Positions 1 to 7,212 of a DNA stretch of 14,393 nt are shown one piece after another. The translations under genes were made by a program, and so were the position numbers. Position 1 is the stretch's first letter; each line of letters opens with the position of its first letter. The notes under the pieces were generated by a model. That model did no database searches and was not told the origin of the DNA. It saw only the letters and a list, made by a program, of their open reading frames with translations. Location of the stretch: assembly GCA_902482195.1 (NCBI GenBank), contig CABSZQ010000006.1:1-14393 (forward strand). Reading direction: 5' to 3'. The stretch comes from an uncultured Haemophilus sp. (GTDB taxonomy: Bacteria; Pseudomonadota; Gammaproteobacteria; Enterobacterales; Pasteurellaceae).

Positions 1-1353
1 GTATATAAACAATTAGGTGATAAACCAGCCGATGTCGTAAATGTTACCAAACTGAAAAACTTCTTCGATGCAATGCAAGCATTAGTAGCAGAGCGTAAAT
101 TATTGGCTTACCACGACCGTTCCGACGGTGGTTTAATTACCACCCTTGCAGAAATGGCATTTGCGGGTAACTGCGGTGTAGATGTGGATATCTCTGCATT
201 AGGCGATAATGATTTAGCCGTGTTATTCAATGAAGAATTAGGTGCGGTAATCCAAGTGTCAGAACGTGAATTAAGCGCCGTGCGTGAGGTATTAAAAGCG
301 TATGACTTGCTTGGTTTAACTTATGAACTCGGTTCTGTAAGTTCAGAAGATCGTTTTGAAATCACACGAGGCAGTAAAAAACTATTAAGCGAAAAACGTT
401 CTGAATTACGTGGTATTTGGGCAGAACTCACTCACCAAATGCAACGCTTACGTGATAACCCAGAATGTGCTGACCAAGAATTTGAAGCGAAAAAAGCAAC
501 AGACAACAAAGGCTTATCGGCTCACTTAACTTATGATGTGAATGAAGATATTGCCGCACCGTATATCAGCAAAGGCGTAAAACCGAAAGTAGCCGTATTG
601 CGTGAACAAGGTGTAAACAGCCACGTTGAAATGGCGGCCGCTTTTGATCGTGCAGGCTTTGCGGCGATTGATGTTCACATGAGTGATTTAATGGCAGGCC
701 GTTACAACTTAAACGACTTCAACGCGATGGTGGCCTGTGGTGGCTTCTCTTACGGTGACGTATTAGGCGCAGGTGGCGGTTGGGCAAAATCTATTTTATT
801 CAACCCACAATTACGCGATCAATTCAGCCAATTCTTCGCCAATGAAAACACTCTTTCATTAGGCGTATGTAACGGCTGTCAATTTATCTCCACCCTTGCG
901 GAAATCATTCCTGGTGCAGAAAACTGGCCACGTTTCGTACGTAATAAATCAGAACGTTTTGAAGCGCGTGCTGCGATGGTGAAAATCAACGACACCAACT
1001 CATTGTGGTTTAAAGGCATGGCAGGTTCACATATGCCGATTGCCGTTTCTCACGGTGAAGGACGCGTAGAATTCAAAACACCAGAAAACTTGACCGCACT
1101 TCAAGCCCAAAACTTGATTGTGGCACAATATATCGACAGCCATTTGAATGTAACTGAAACCTATCCGGCTAACCCGAATGGTTCGGCATTAGGGATTACT
1201 GCGATTTCTAACGTTGATGGTCGTATCGCTGCGATGATGCCACACCCTGAGCGTGTATTCCGTGCCGTGAGCAACTCATGGTATCCAGAAGATTGGTCTG
1301 AAGATGGCGCATGGATGAGAATTTTTAGAAATGCGAGAGTGAATTTCAAATAA
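1..1353 (+). CDS. purL: Phosphoribosylformylglycinamidine synthase, C-terminal part (5' end outside window)
   Basis: This is the 3' portion (450 codons) of the large single-chain FGAM synthase, which converts FGAR, glutamine and ATP to FGAM in cytosolic purine synthesis. The reading frame is open from base 1, so the gene starts upstream; the enterobacterial enzyme is about 1,295 residues. What remains is the end of the second AIRS-like ATP-binding domain (DRSDGGL near base 115) and the whole class I glutamine amidotransferase domain. That domain begins around [15 protein letters not shown]. The catalytic cysteine is in GVCNGCQF (codon 868-870), and the His and Glu of the triad are in the HPERVFR motif (1243-1251). 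An uptake sequence lies inside the gene at 1093-1101. A hairpin terminator follows closely. The family assignment is secure from these motifs. Confidence 0.97.
   Translation, partial: VYKQLGDKPADVVNVTKLKNFFDAMQALVAERKLLAYHDRSDGGLITTLAEMAFAGNCGVDVDISALGDNDLAVLFNEELGAVIQVSERELSAVREVLKAYDLLGLTYELGSVSSEDRFEITRGSKKLLSEKRSELRGIWAELTHQMQRLRDNPECADQEFEAKKATDNKGLSAHLTYDVNEDIAAPYISKGVKPKVAVLREQGVNSHVEMAAAFDRAGFAAIDVHMSDLMAGRYNLNDFNAMVACGGFSYGDVLGAGGGWAKSILFNPQLRDQFSQFFANENTLSLGVCNGCQFISTLAEIIPGAENWPRFVRNKSERFEARAAMVKINDTNSLWFKGMAGSHMPIAVSHGEGRVEFKTPENLTALQAQNLIVAQYIDSHLNVTETYPANPNGSALGITAISNVDGRIAAMMPHPERVFRAVSNSWYPEDWSEDGAWMRIFRNARVNFK
1093..1101 (-). repeat. DNA uptake signal sequence (USS), exact core, minus orientation
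   Basis: ACCGCACTT, the reverse complement of the Haemophilus uptake core AAGTGCGGT, inside purL. In the purL frame it sits within the codons for PENLTAL. Confidence 0.9.
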
Positions 1354-1386
1354 TGTGAAATTGATCACGGAAAATTAATTAAAAAT

Positions 1387-1419
1387 AAGAGATACTAAGA
1401 AATTGGTATCTCTTTTTTT
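1387..1419 (+). terminator. Rho-independent terminator of purL
   Basis: A 9-bp stem (AAGAGATAC at 1387-1395 with GTATCTCTT at 1406-1414) is extended by one wobble and two A-T pairs to a GAAA loop. It is followed by a run of seven T ending at 1419. It lies 34 bp after the purL stop. Confidence 0.85.
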
Positions 1420-1449
1420 ATTGCATAAATCTTAGCAATAAAAAATACC

Positions 1450-1474
1450 AACAATATTACTCGCTAATATTGTT
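1450..1474. promoter_or_regulatory. Perfect 10-bp inverted repeat, candidate operator of the DUF417 gene
   Basis: AACAATATTA and TAATATTGTT are separated by five bases (CTCGC). The right arm overlaps a plausible -35 (TTGTTA, 1470-1475) ahead of A/T-rich -10-like sequence near 1493-1502. No T-run follows, so it does not look like a terminator. The spacing and symmetry fit a dimeric repressor or activator of the LysR/TetR/MarR kind. Which regulator binds is unknown. Confidence 0.5.
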
Positions 1475-1509
1475 AATGATTTATATAAATATTTTATATA
1501 AAAATTCTT

Positions 1510-1522
1510 GGACATTATGTCC
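1510..1522. repeat. Short palindrome GGACAT-T-ATGTCC in the leader
   Basis: A 6-bp inverted repeat about a single central T, 34 bp before the DUF417 start codon. It falls near the expected transcript start, so it could be a second operator half or an mRNA structure. At this length, chance is possible. Confidence 0.35.
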
Positions 1523-1555
1523 GTTATATCCATTGAACTATATAAGGAGTTCTGA

Positions 1556-2185
1556 ATGAGTGCATTAGTTACATTGCTAGCTAATATTGTTGCGCCATTG
1601 CAACGTCAATTTATTAACTTTATCCGCATTGCGATTTGTGTTGTGATGGTTTGGATTGGAGGTTTAAAAGTTTGCCAATATGAGGCAGATGGTATTGCAC
1701 ACTTTGTGTCAAATAGTCCTTTCTTAAGCTTCCTTTACAAAAACGGTGCAAATGAAGTGACAAATGATAAGGGTGTTTTAGTAAAAGAATATACCTTATA
1801 TAAAAACCCTGAAGGCAAAATGGTCGCAAAAAATATCGAATGGCATAAAGCCAACGGCACCTATACCGCTTCTTATATTATTGGCGCAATCATTGTGACA
1901 ATTGGTATTTTAGTATTAGCGGGGATTTGGTCTCCAACATTAGGTTTATTCGGAGGCTTACTCACCTTTGGCATGTCGATAGTCACGCTGTCGTTCCTGA
2001 TATTTACGCCAGAAACCTGGGTGCCTAATTTAGGAGGGGACTTCCCAACCCCTAATTATGGCTTCCCATATCTCTCAGGTGCTGGCCGACTCGTGATTAA
2101 AGATATTATTATGATGGCTGGTGGCTTAGTTGCTGCAGCAGAATGTGCAAAACGCTATTTAGAGAATAAAAAGCAGTTTGCTTAA
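1556..2185 (+). CDS. DUF417 / YkgB (RclC)-family inner-membrane protein
   Basis: A 209-residue multi-pass membrane protein. Hydrophobic segments lie at about residues 20-38, 105-124, 129-151 and 179-197. Two stretches are typical of the family: GLKVCQYEADGI right after the first segment, and FPYLSGAGRLVIKD before the last. E. coli YkgB, also called RclC, is the best-known member and belongs to a reactive-chlorine resistance operon; the biochemical role is not established. Here the gene stands alone, without the RclA flavoprotein or RclR regulator nearby. It has its own terminator and a strong palindrome upstream, so an oxidative-stress or electrophile response is possible by analogy only. The start is supported by the ribosome site AAGGAG seven bases before the ATG. 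Family call firm, function inferred. Confidence 0.85.
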   Translation: MSALVTLLANIVAPLQRQFINFIRIAICVVMVWIGGLKVCQYEADGIAHFVSNSPFLSFLYKNGANEVTNDKGVLVKEYTLYKNPEGKMVAKNIEWHKANGTYTASYIIGAIIVTIGILVLAGIWSPTLGLFGGLLTFGMSIVTLSFLIFTPETWVPNLGGDFPTPNYGFPYLSGAGRLVIKDIIMMAGGLVAAAECAKRYLENKKQFA

Positions 2186-2196
2186 TTAGTTTATTT

Positions 2197-2231
2197 AAAA
2201 GGCTTGCTGAGATAAATAGCAAGCCTTTTTA
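2197..2231 (+). terminator. Rho-independent terminator of the DUF417 gene
   Basis: A 12-bp perfect stem (AAAAGGCTTGCT at 2197-2208 with AGCAAGCCTTTT at 2218-2229) with a 9-base loop and T-rich tail, starting 11 bp after the stop codon. Confidence 0.9.
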
Positions 2232-2378
2232 CTTAGACATAAAAAGAGATGGGTAAATAATGTTCATGTGTCAATCTTGATGATACGATATCAAGAACCT
2301 GCACACCACGCATTTAGCAAAATTAATTGCACCTAACAAATTCTGGAAATGATATTAGCTTATTAAGGTGATTACATC

Positions 2379-3233
2379 ATGAAAAAAAACATTACAGCTA
2401 AAATATATAAGATAACTGAATACCCAGATGTCAATGAATTGTGTGAGTTAAAGATTAACAATAGTAATATTCTCTTTTTACGTTCTGTTCTATTGTCTAA
2501 TAATAAGTTTTATGAAGATAAAAATGGAAATTGGTTACTAATGTTTTTTATCGGTGAAAAATATGAACAAAGTATGTTTGTTGATTTTTCAAAAATAGAA
2601 TTAGATTATAAGAAATATTCTATTTTATCAGTTTCAAAATTAATTATTGATGATTCTTTTTTCAATGATGCTATTGCAGAAGAAATCTCTCTAGAGATAA
2701 GAAAGTCAAAAGCCATAAAGAAAAATGATTTTATAGAGTATCCATCTCATTATGAGCATATTGATGGCAGAGGAATGGGATTCTATTCTCGAATACCAGA
2801 GCAAGAATATAATTTTAAACGGAGACTTATTCTGTTAGCGTTGGCTCATGCTTATTTGGGGGCTATTGAAAATATAAGCAATAGGCTTTCTGAGAGTATT
2901 TGTTGTCAGGATGATGTTGATAAGTTAAGACAGCTATATATAGAGGCTACAAAGTTTAAGGCGGTATTTTTATTCCATCAGCCAGTTGTTATGAGAAATA
3001 TTAGTTTGATTGAAACATGGAAGTACTTGGATAATGTTTTTGACATAAATCAAAACTCAGATGAGTTGTTGGAGCAGTTATCTAGTGTGCATTACATCTT
3101 GAATTTGGATGAGGATAAAAAGCGGAAAGAAATAGAGAAATTAGCACATGAAAAACAAGATAAATGGAATATGAGGTTTACAATATTTGCTATATTAATT
3201 AGTTTGTTGGATTTAATAGAATTGTTTAAGTAA
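2379..3233 (+). CDS. Hypothetical protein with C-terminal membrane helix, A/T-rich orphan gene
   Basis: I do not recognise this 284-residue protein. The N-terminal half is mixed (many Ile, Asn, Lys, Tyr), with no signal peptide. From about residue 145 it looks helical, including FKRRLILLALAHAYLG. A highly charged helix (about residues 238-262, rich in Lys/Glu/Asp) runs into one hydrophobic segment at about 264-282, ending two residues before the C-terminus. This suggests a cytoplasmic protein anchored by its tail, or one that acts on the membrane. Base composition is clearly more A/T-rich than in the flanking purL and glp genes, and codon choice (ATA, AAT, TTA, AGA) differs, which suggests horizontal acquisition. 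It stands alone between two terminators. The start has AAGGTG eight bases upstream. The soluble-domain-plus-terminal-helix layout recalls DUF155/RMD1-type proteins, but I see no diagnostic motif. Confidence 0.8.
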   Translation: MKKNITAKIYKITEYPDVNELCELKINNSNILFLRSVLLSNNKFYEDKNGNWLLMFFIGEKYEQSMFVDFSKIELDYKKYSILSVSKLIIDDSFFNDAIAEEISLEIRKSKAIKKNDFIEYPSHYEHIDGRGMGFYSRIPEQEYNFKRRLILLALAHAYLGAIENISNRLSESICCQDDVDKLRQLYIEATKFKAVFLFHQPVVMRNISLIETWKYLDNVFDINQNSDELLEQLSSVHYILNLDEDKKRKEIEKLAHEKQDKWNMRFTIFAILISLLDLIELFK

Positions 3234-3312
3234 AGTTTAGCTAATTGTAATTATGATATCTACTTTATAAAATTATTGGAAAGTGATCTATTTAACTTTA
3301 TAAATGAAAAAA

Positions 3313-3341
3313 CGGTCAAAAATCACAACGAATTTTGACCG
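3313..3341. terminator. Bidirectional terminator between the orphan gene and glpQ
   Basis: A 9-bp stem (CGGTCAAAA at 3313-3321 with TTTTGACCG at 3333-3341), 11-base loop, with A-run before and T-run after. It can therefore stop the plus-strand orphan gene and the minus-strand glpQ unit. The right arm is part of a one-base variant uptake sequence (3338-3346). Confidence 0.75.
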
Positions 3342-3346
3342 CTCTT
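3338..3346 (-). repeat. Variant uptake sequence AAGAGCGGT
   Basis: On the minus strand the core reads AAGAGCGGT, one base (T to A) from the exact core. It is followed by an A/T-rich block, six unconserved bases and a second A/T-rich block, as in extended Haemophilus uptake sequences. Confidence 0.55.
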
Positions 3347-3367
3347 TTTATTACTTTTACTTACGTA

Positions 3368-4453
3368 TTATTTTTGTTTTTTCAAAAACTCAACGCCAGT
3401 GTCTGGGAAGTCAGTGAATACACCGGTTGCACCAGATTTATTCAATAACGCATCGTACATTTGATTTACGTCAGTGAAGAATTCAGGTAACGCATCTTTA
3501 CGCACTGTGTATGGGTGTAATTCCACTTTGTATTGTGCGAGTTCTTTCACTAATGGAGTATACACAATGTTGCCTGGTTTAGATTTTTCTTTATCCACTA
3601 ACATATACCAGCCTGGGCCAACACCGTCAGCATATTTCACCACTTCAGCCATTGCACCTGGTTTGAACATCCAATCGTAATCGTAGTTCACCCATTTGCC
3701 TTTCGCATCTTTTTCTTCAGTTTCATGCCAGTCGGTGTATGCCACTAATTGAACAAGTTTTAAATCCATGCCCATTTTTGGTAGCAATTCGTTTTTGATA
3801 CGTTTTAACTCATTGAAGTCGAAGGTTTGTAAGTAAACCATGTCAGATTTCTTATCGTAACCGTATTTTTTCAACACTTTAAGGGTTTCAACTGCAATGT
3901 CTTTGCCATTTTGGTGGTGGAACCAAGGTGCTTTGATTTCAGGGTAGATACCCACTTTTTTACCGGTAGATTTTTCTAAACCTTGGATGAATTCTAACTC
4001 ATCTTCAAAAGTATGGATTTTGAAGTGTGATTTCCAAAGTGGGAAACGACCTGGATATACTGCAACTTGTTTACCATCTTTAGTTTCAAAGTTTTCAGTC
4101 ATATTTAAACTTTGAATTTCTTTTAAGGTGAAGTCGATTACATAGTAACGACCATCTTTACGATGACGATTTGGGAATTTTTTCGCTACGTCAGTTAAGC
4201 CGTCTAAGAAGTGGTCATGGATAACAACCAAACGACCATCTTTTGTCATCGCTAAGTCTTGTTCTAAGTAGTCTGCGTGCTGTGCAAATGCAAGCGCTTT
4301 AGACTCAAGTGTATGCTCTGGTAAGTAACCACTTGCACCACGGTGAGCAATGATAATTTTGTCTGATTTCATAGTGTCCACAGAAGAGTGTGCGCTACAT
4401 CCTGCAAGTACGCCTGCAGCTAATAAAGAAAGCGCTAAAGTTTTGAGTTTCAT
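3368..4453 (-). CDS. glpQ: Glycerophosphodiester phosphodiesterase, lipoprotein (protein D-type)
   Basis: This enzyme hydrolyses glycerophosphodiesters such as glycerophosphocholine to G3P plus alcohol. The 361-residue chain starts with a lipoprotein signal (Lys-rich start, hydrophobic core, lipobox LAGC with lipidated Cys19), so the mature enzyme is membrane-anchored. The GDPD catalytic signature is intact: His37-Arg38 in AHRGASGYLPEHT, the metal ligands Glu64 and Asp66 in EQDL, and the second His79 in VIHDH. It agrees closely, from memory, with H. influenzae protein D (364 residues), a surface-exposed lipoprotein linked to choline supply for lipopolysaccharide. The ribosome site AAGGAG lies nine bases before the ATG. 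The gene follows the propeller gene by 17 bp, which implies co-transcription, and feeds GlpT and GlpABC with G3P. Confidence 0.97.
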   Translation of the reverse strand: MKLKTLALSLLAAGVLAGCSAHSSVDTMKSDKIIIAHRGASGYLPEHTLESKALAFAQHADYLEQDLAMTKDGRLVVIHDHFLDGLTDVAKKFPNRHRKDGRYYVIDFTLKEIQSLNMTENFETKDGKQVAVYPGRFPLWKSHFKIHTFEDELEFIQGLEKSTGKKVGIYPEIKAPWFHHQNGKDIAVETLKVLKKYGYDKKSDMVYLQTFDFNELKRIKNELLPKMGMDLKLVQLVAYTDWHETEEKDAKGKWVNYDYDWMFKPGAMAEVVKYADGVGPGWYMLVDKEKSKPGNIVYTPLVKELAQYKVELHPYTVRKDALPEFFTDVNQMYDALLNKSGATGVFTDFPDTGVEFLKKQK

Positions 4454-4470
4454 GGTGTGTTCTCCTTGAT

Positions 4471-5382
4471 TTACTTATTACATCTTGGTTTCATGTCGTA
4501 AAAATAGATTTCACTAATTTCACGGTCATATCCTGGATAAAATCCTTTTGGCATCCCTAACACAATTTGTTTGCCTCGGTTTGCATGGACAAGCAGTTGT
4601 TTCGTTTTCGGATTCACATTCAAGCCTTCGACTTCGCCGACATCTCGAATATCATCCAATGTTTTTTCTAAAACAACTCGAGCTTCATTATTTTTATCTG
4701 AGATTTCTACACGATAAATATGATCAGGTTCTTTTTCATCTGCTGTACCATCATCAGATGTGACGTAGAGATCACCGTTGTAGGCATAAACCCCTTGAAT
4801 CCATTGTGGAACAGGTTGTAAATGCACTTTACGTTTATATTTACCTGTTGAAAGATCATATTCATATAAATAACGGCCACTTTCTTCACCGACCCAAGAT
4901 GCCATCCAAACTGAATTGTGAACGGTATCTACGGTGATGCCGGAAACTTCGACTTGACCTGACTCAGGATTAAAATCAACTGATCTTTTTAATGCGAGGG
5001 TTTCGGGATCGTGAATCGCAATTTGAATATTTTTACCTACGCCGGCATCAAACCATTCGGAGGAAACATAAAGTTCATTGTTGTAGATATCAATGTCGCC
5101 AATGTGATTGGCTTCTTTTTGATAGCCGACAAAAGGATCTTTATTTTCTTTAATCAGTTTTCCATCCATATCGTATTTGGCGAGCGTTTTACTGCCCGAT
5201 ACATATAAATATTTACCATCAGTGGTAATGCCTTGACGTCCGTTGACTTCGAGCACCTTGTCTAATTTATAAGTATAAGCGGGGAGGGCTGAACGATAGG
5301 GCGCTTCACAAGTTTGATTTGCGAATGCTGCATTTGCCATAACTGCCGCGCCTAACATAATGGTTAATTTATTCAATTTCAT
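4471..5382 (-). CDS. Secreted beta-propeller-like protein upstream of glpQ
   Basis: A protein of 303 residues, counted from the ATG at 5382; a GTG one codon earlier (5385) is an alternative, and AAGGAG lies within reach of both. The N-terminus is a standard Sec signal (MKLNKLTIMLGAAVMANAAFA, split here after MKLNKLTIMLGAA and VMANAAFA) with likely cleavage after AFA. The mature part has repeated strand-rich units with Asp/Gly turns (DGKYLYVSG, NNELYVSS, HNSVWMAS, NGDLYVTSDD), typical of a six- or seven-blade propeller. It has only two cysteines, at residues 25 and 301, near the two ends, suggesting a disulfide that closes the ring. Its place directly before glpQ suggests an envelope partner or accessory in phosphodiester use. 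No catalytic motif was recognised. Alternative: a hydrolase or lactonase-type propeller. Confidence 0.8.
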   Translation of the reverse strand: MKLNKLTIMLGAAVMANAAFANQTCEAPYRSALPAYTYKLDKVLEVNGRQGITTDGKYLYVSGSKTLAKYDMDGKLIKENKDPFVGYQKEANHIGDIDIYNNELYVSSEWFDAGVGKNIQIAIHDPETLALKRSVDFNPESGQVEVSGITVDTVHNSVWMASWVGEESGRYLYEYDLSTGKYKRKVHLQPVPQWIQGVYAYNGDLYVTSDDGTADEKEPDHIYRVEISDKNNEARVVLEKTLDDIRDVGEVEGLNVNPKTKQLLVHANRGKQIVLGMPKGFYPGYDREISEIYFYDMKPRCNK

Positions 5383-5399
5383 CACATTATCTCCTTTTA

Positions 5400-5408
5400 A
5401 AGTGCGGT
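5400..5408 (+). repeat. DNA uptake signal sequence, exact core, with full extended tail
   Basis: AAGTGCGGT, then T, then AAAAATT, six bases, then a run of T. This is the complete extended form. It lies in the glpT-to-propeller gap, just upstream of the propeller gene's ribosome site. Confidence 0.9.
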
Positions 5409-5438
5409 TAAAAATTCAGTTGTTTTTTTTGTAATAAA

Positions 5439-5468
5439 AAAGGCGGCAAGCCTTCGCCTGTCGCCTTT
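5439..5468 (-). terminator. Rho-independent terminator of glpT
   Basis: A 10-bp stem (5439-5448 with 5459-5468, one G-T wobble) plus a short inner G-C extension, with a T-rich tail when read on the minus strand. It starts 10 bp after the glpT stop and separates glpT from the propeller-glpQ unit. Confidence 0.85.
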
Positions 5469-5478
5469 AATTTATAGA

Positions 5479-6921
5479 TTATTTAGTACCGTAGGTATCG
5501 CCTAATTTAGCTTTATGTTTACCTTCTTCAACCATTACGATGAAGAGTAATAACACCGCTAAGACACCACCACCGATCATGACGTAGAAACCGCCGTCCC
5601 AGCCATAGTGTTGTGCTGCCCAACCGATAACAGCTGATGCTGATACTGTACCGCCTAAGTAACCGAATAAACCGGTGAAACCTGCTGCTGTACCAGCTGC
5701 TTTTTTCGGTGCAAGCTCAAGCGCGTGTAAGCCGATTAACATTACAGGGCCGTAGATTAAGAAGCCGATTAAGGTCATTAAGATGAAGTCAGTTAATTGA
5801 TATGGGTTTTCATACCAAGCTGCATAGTTTGCAAGCTCTGCTTCAGGTGTAGCTGGGTTCATCCAGTATGCCACTACAGCTGCTGTAGTTAAGATCATGA
5901 AGATGAAACCGGTTAAACCACGTTTACCTTTGAATACTTTATCTGATACCCAACCACATAATAATGTACCTGGAACTGCTGCTAATTCATAAATGGTGTA
6001 AGCCCATGCGGTACCTTTGATGTTGAAGTGTTTTACTTCACTTAAGTAAACCGGAGACCATTTCAATACGCCGTAGCGGATTAAGTATACGAATACGTTA
6101 GCAATCGCGATGTACCATAACAATTTGTTTTTCAATACATAGGTTACGAAGATTTCTTTTGTACTTAAATCGTTTTCGTAAGTTTTTTCGTTATAGTCAT
6201 CTGGGTAGTCATTACGCCATTTTTCGATTGATGGTAAACCACAAGATTGCGGAGTATCACGCATCACGAAGTAAACTGGAATTGCACAGATCATTGCTGC
6301 AATACCCGGATAGTAGAGGGATTGTTGCCAAATGTCTTTTGCTTGTGCTTCAATGCCGTGAGTGCTGAAGAACACTGCACTTGCCAATAGCACCATTGCA
6401 CCCGGCATCATACCACCGATGTTGTGCGCGGTATTCCAGATAGATACGATAGTACCGCGTTCTGATTTAGACCACCAGTGTACCATTGTACGACCACATG
6501 GAGGCCAACCCATACCTTGGAACCAACCATTTAAGAAGATCATTACCCACATGATGGCAATGCCTGAAGTTGCCCATGGGAATAAACCCATCATGGTCAT
6601 ACAAAGACCAGAAAGCAATAAACCAAATGGTAAGAATACACGAGGGTTCGAACGGTCAGACATACCTGCCATTACGAACTTAGATAAACCGTAGGCAAGA
6701 CCAGCCGCTGAGCCGATAACACCTAATTCCGCTTTTGAGTACAAGCCGGCTTGAATTAAACCAGGTTGTGCTAAGTCAAAGTTTGCACGTACAAAATAGT
6801 AAGCAGCATAACCAAAGAAGATCCCTGCAAACACTTGCCAACGTAAGCGTTTATACGTGGAATCAATTTTCTCCGCTGGAAGTTCCGCAATATGCGGAGC
6901 GGGTTTAAATGGTCCAAACAT
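5479..6921 (-). CDS. glpT: Glycerol-3-phosphate : phosphate antiporter
   Basis: A 12-helix inner-membrane carrier of the major facilitator superfamily (organophosphate:phosphate antiporter family), 480 residues against about 452 in E. coli. It imports G3P in exchange for inorganic phosphate. Substrate-binding arginines are present: Arg45 in [11 protein letters not shown] and Arg282 in [11 protein letters not shown], equivalent to E. coli Arg45 and Arg269. His166 in NTAHNIGG matches the conserved central histidine. The family signature around [15 protein letters not shown] is intact. The ribosome site GGAG lies ten bases before the ATG. It is transcribed away from glpA, from a shared control region with CRP and GlpR-like sites, and has its own terminator, so it is not in one operon with glpQ. 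Confidence 0.97.
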   Translation of the reverse strand: MFGPFKPAPHIAELPAEKIDSTYKRLRWQVFAGIFFGYAAYYFVRANFDLAQPGLIQAGLYSKAELGVIGSAAGLAYGLSKFVMAGMSDRSNPRVFLPFGLLLSGLCMTMMGLFPWATSGIAIMWVMIFLNGWFQGMGWPPCGRTMVHWWSKSERGTIVSIWNTAHNIGGMMPGAMVLLASAVFFSTHGIEAQAKDIWQQSLYYPGIAAMICAIPVYFVMRDTPQSCGLPSIEKWRNDYPDDYNEKTYENDLSTKEIFVTYVLKNKLLWYIAIANVFVYLIRYGVLKWSPVYLSEVKHFNIKGTAWAYTIYELAAVPGTLLCGWVSDKVFKGKRGLTGFIFMILTTAAVVAYWMNPATPEAELANYAAWYENPYQLTDFILMTLIGFLIYGPVMLIGLHALELAPKKAAGTAAGFTGLFGYLGGTVSASAVIGWAAQHYGWDGGFYVMIGGGVLAVLLLFIVMVEEGKHKAKLGDTYGTK

Positions 6922-6957
6922 AATTTCTCTCCAAAATCATTTTAATTATGAGTCCAC

Positions 6958-6970
6958 CCCCATGCTGGGG
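6958..6970 (-). other. Small hairpin in the glpT leader
   Basis: CCCCA / TGGGG with a 3-base loop in the region expected to be the glpT 5' leader, 36 bp before the start codon. No T-run, so it is not a terminator; it may affect mRNA stability or translation. Weak evidence. Confidence 0.35.
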
Positions 6971-6979
6971 ATAGCGTGC

Positions 6980-6985
6980 ATGATA
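6980..6985 (-). promoter_or_regulatory. glpT: Candidate -10 element of glpT
   Basis: TATCAT on the minus strand. The position where a -35 should be (7003-7008) reads CTTTTT, a poor match, which fits an activator-dependent promoter. A start near 6973 would put the centre of the nearer CRP site about 60 bp upstream, a usual class I position. Confidence 0.4.
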
Positions 6986-7024
6986 AAATAAAAATAGAAA
7001 TTAAAAAGAGAAATAATTCAAAAA

Positions 7025-7040
7025 TGTGATGTATTTCACA
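7025..7040. promoter_or_regulatory. CRP (cAMP receptor protein) binding site 1
   Basis: TGTGA-6 bp-TCACA, a perfect match to the CRP consensus half-sites. Placed to activate glpT. Confidence 0.88.
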
Positions 7041-7056
7041 AAATATTTTTTAACAA

Positions 7057-7074
7057 ATGAGCGAATTCGAAAAT
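7057..7074. promoter_or_regulatory. Candidate GlpR operator between the two CRP sites
   Basis: Reads ATGAGCG-AATT-CGAAAAT. The E. coli GlpR operator is ATGTTCG-WTAW-CGAACAT, so 11 of 14 arm positions match with the right 4-bp centre, and both outer W positions (7056 A, 7075 T) also fit. GlpR represses glp genes until G3P binds it. The glpR gene itself is not in the window. Confidence 0.55.
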
Positions 7075-7076
7075 TG

Positions 7077-7092
7077 TGTGATCTATCTCACA
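7077..7092. promoter_or_regulatory. CRP binding site 2
   Basis: TGTGA-6 bp-TCACA, again with perfect half-sites. Its centre (7084.5) is about 70 bp upstream of the predicted glpA start near 7155, a class I activation distance. It lies 52 bp centre to centre from site 1. Confidence 0.88.
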
Positions 7093-7119
7093 AAACAGCT
7101 TTCTTTTTCGCTCAGAATG

Positions 7120-7148
7120 TTGTGAATTTAACCGCTCTCCCATACAAT
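7120..7148 (+). promoter_or_regulatory. glpA: Sigma-70 promoter of glpABC
   Basis: -35 TTGTGA (7120-7125), 17-bp spacer, -10 TACAAT (7143-7148). Predicted start near 7155, leaving a leader of about 58 bases before the glpA ATG. Confidence 0.65.
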
Positions 7149-7212
7149 AGCCATGGAATTTGTAACAGTTTTTACGTTTCTTTTTATTAATATTTTGGCT
7201 TTGGGGGTAACA

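Noticed and set aside
2275..2296. Hairpin TCTTGAT / ATCAAGA with an 8-base loop.
   Set aside because: Weak stem in A/T-rich sequence, no T-run, no clear promoter geometry; likely chance.
2284..2352. A 22-codon open stretch before the orphan gene (ending APNKFWK) that reads like the tail of a broken gene.
   Set aside because: No start codon, bounded by stops, too short to tell from chance, and matches nothing I recognise.
2820..2860. Possible HEPN-type R...H motif in the orphan protein (RRLILLALAH).
   Set aside because: The Arg-His spacing is longer than the R-x4-6-H consensus and no supporting nuclease features are seen.
7153..7212. In-frame 20-residue hydrophobic extension at the GlpA N-terminus.
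   Set aside because: Its ATG coincides with the predicted transcript start, it has no ribosome site, and GlpA is not a membrane-inserted subunit; GGGGG precedes the ATG at 7213.
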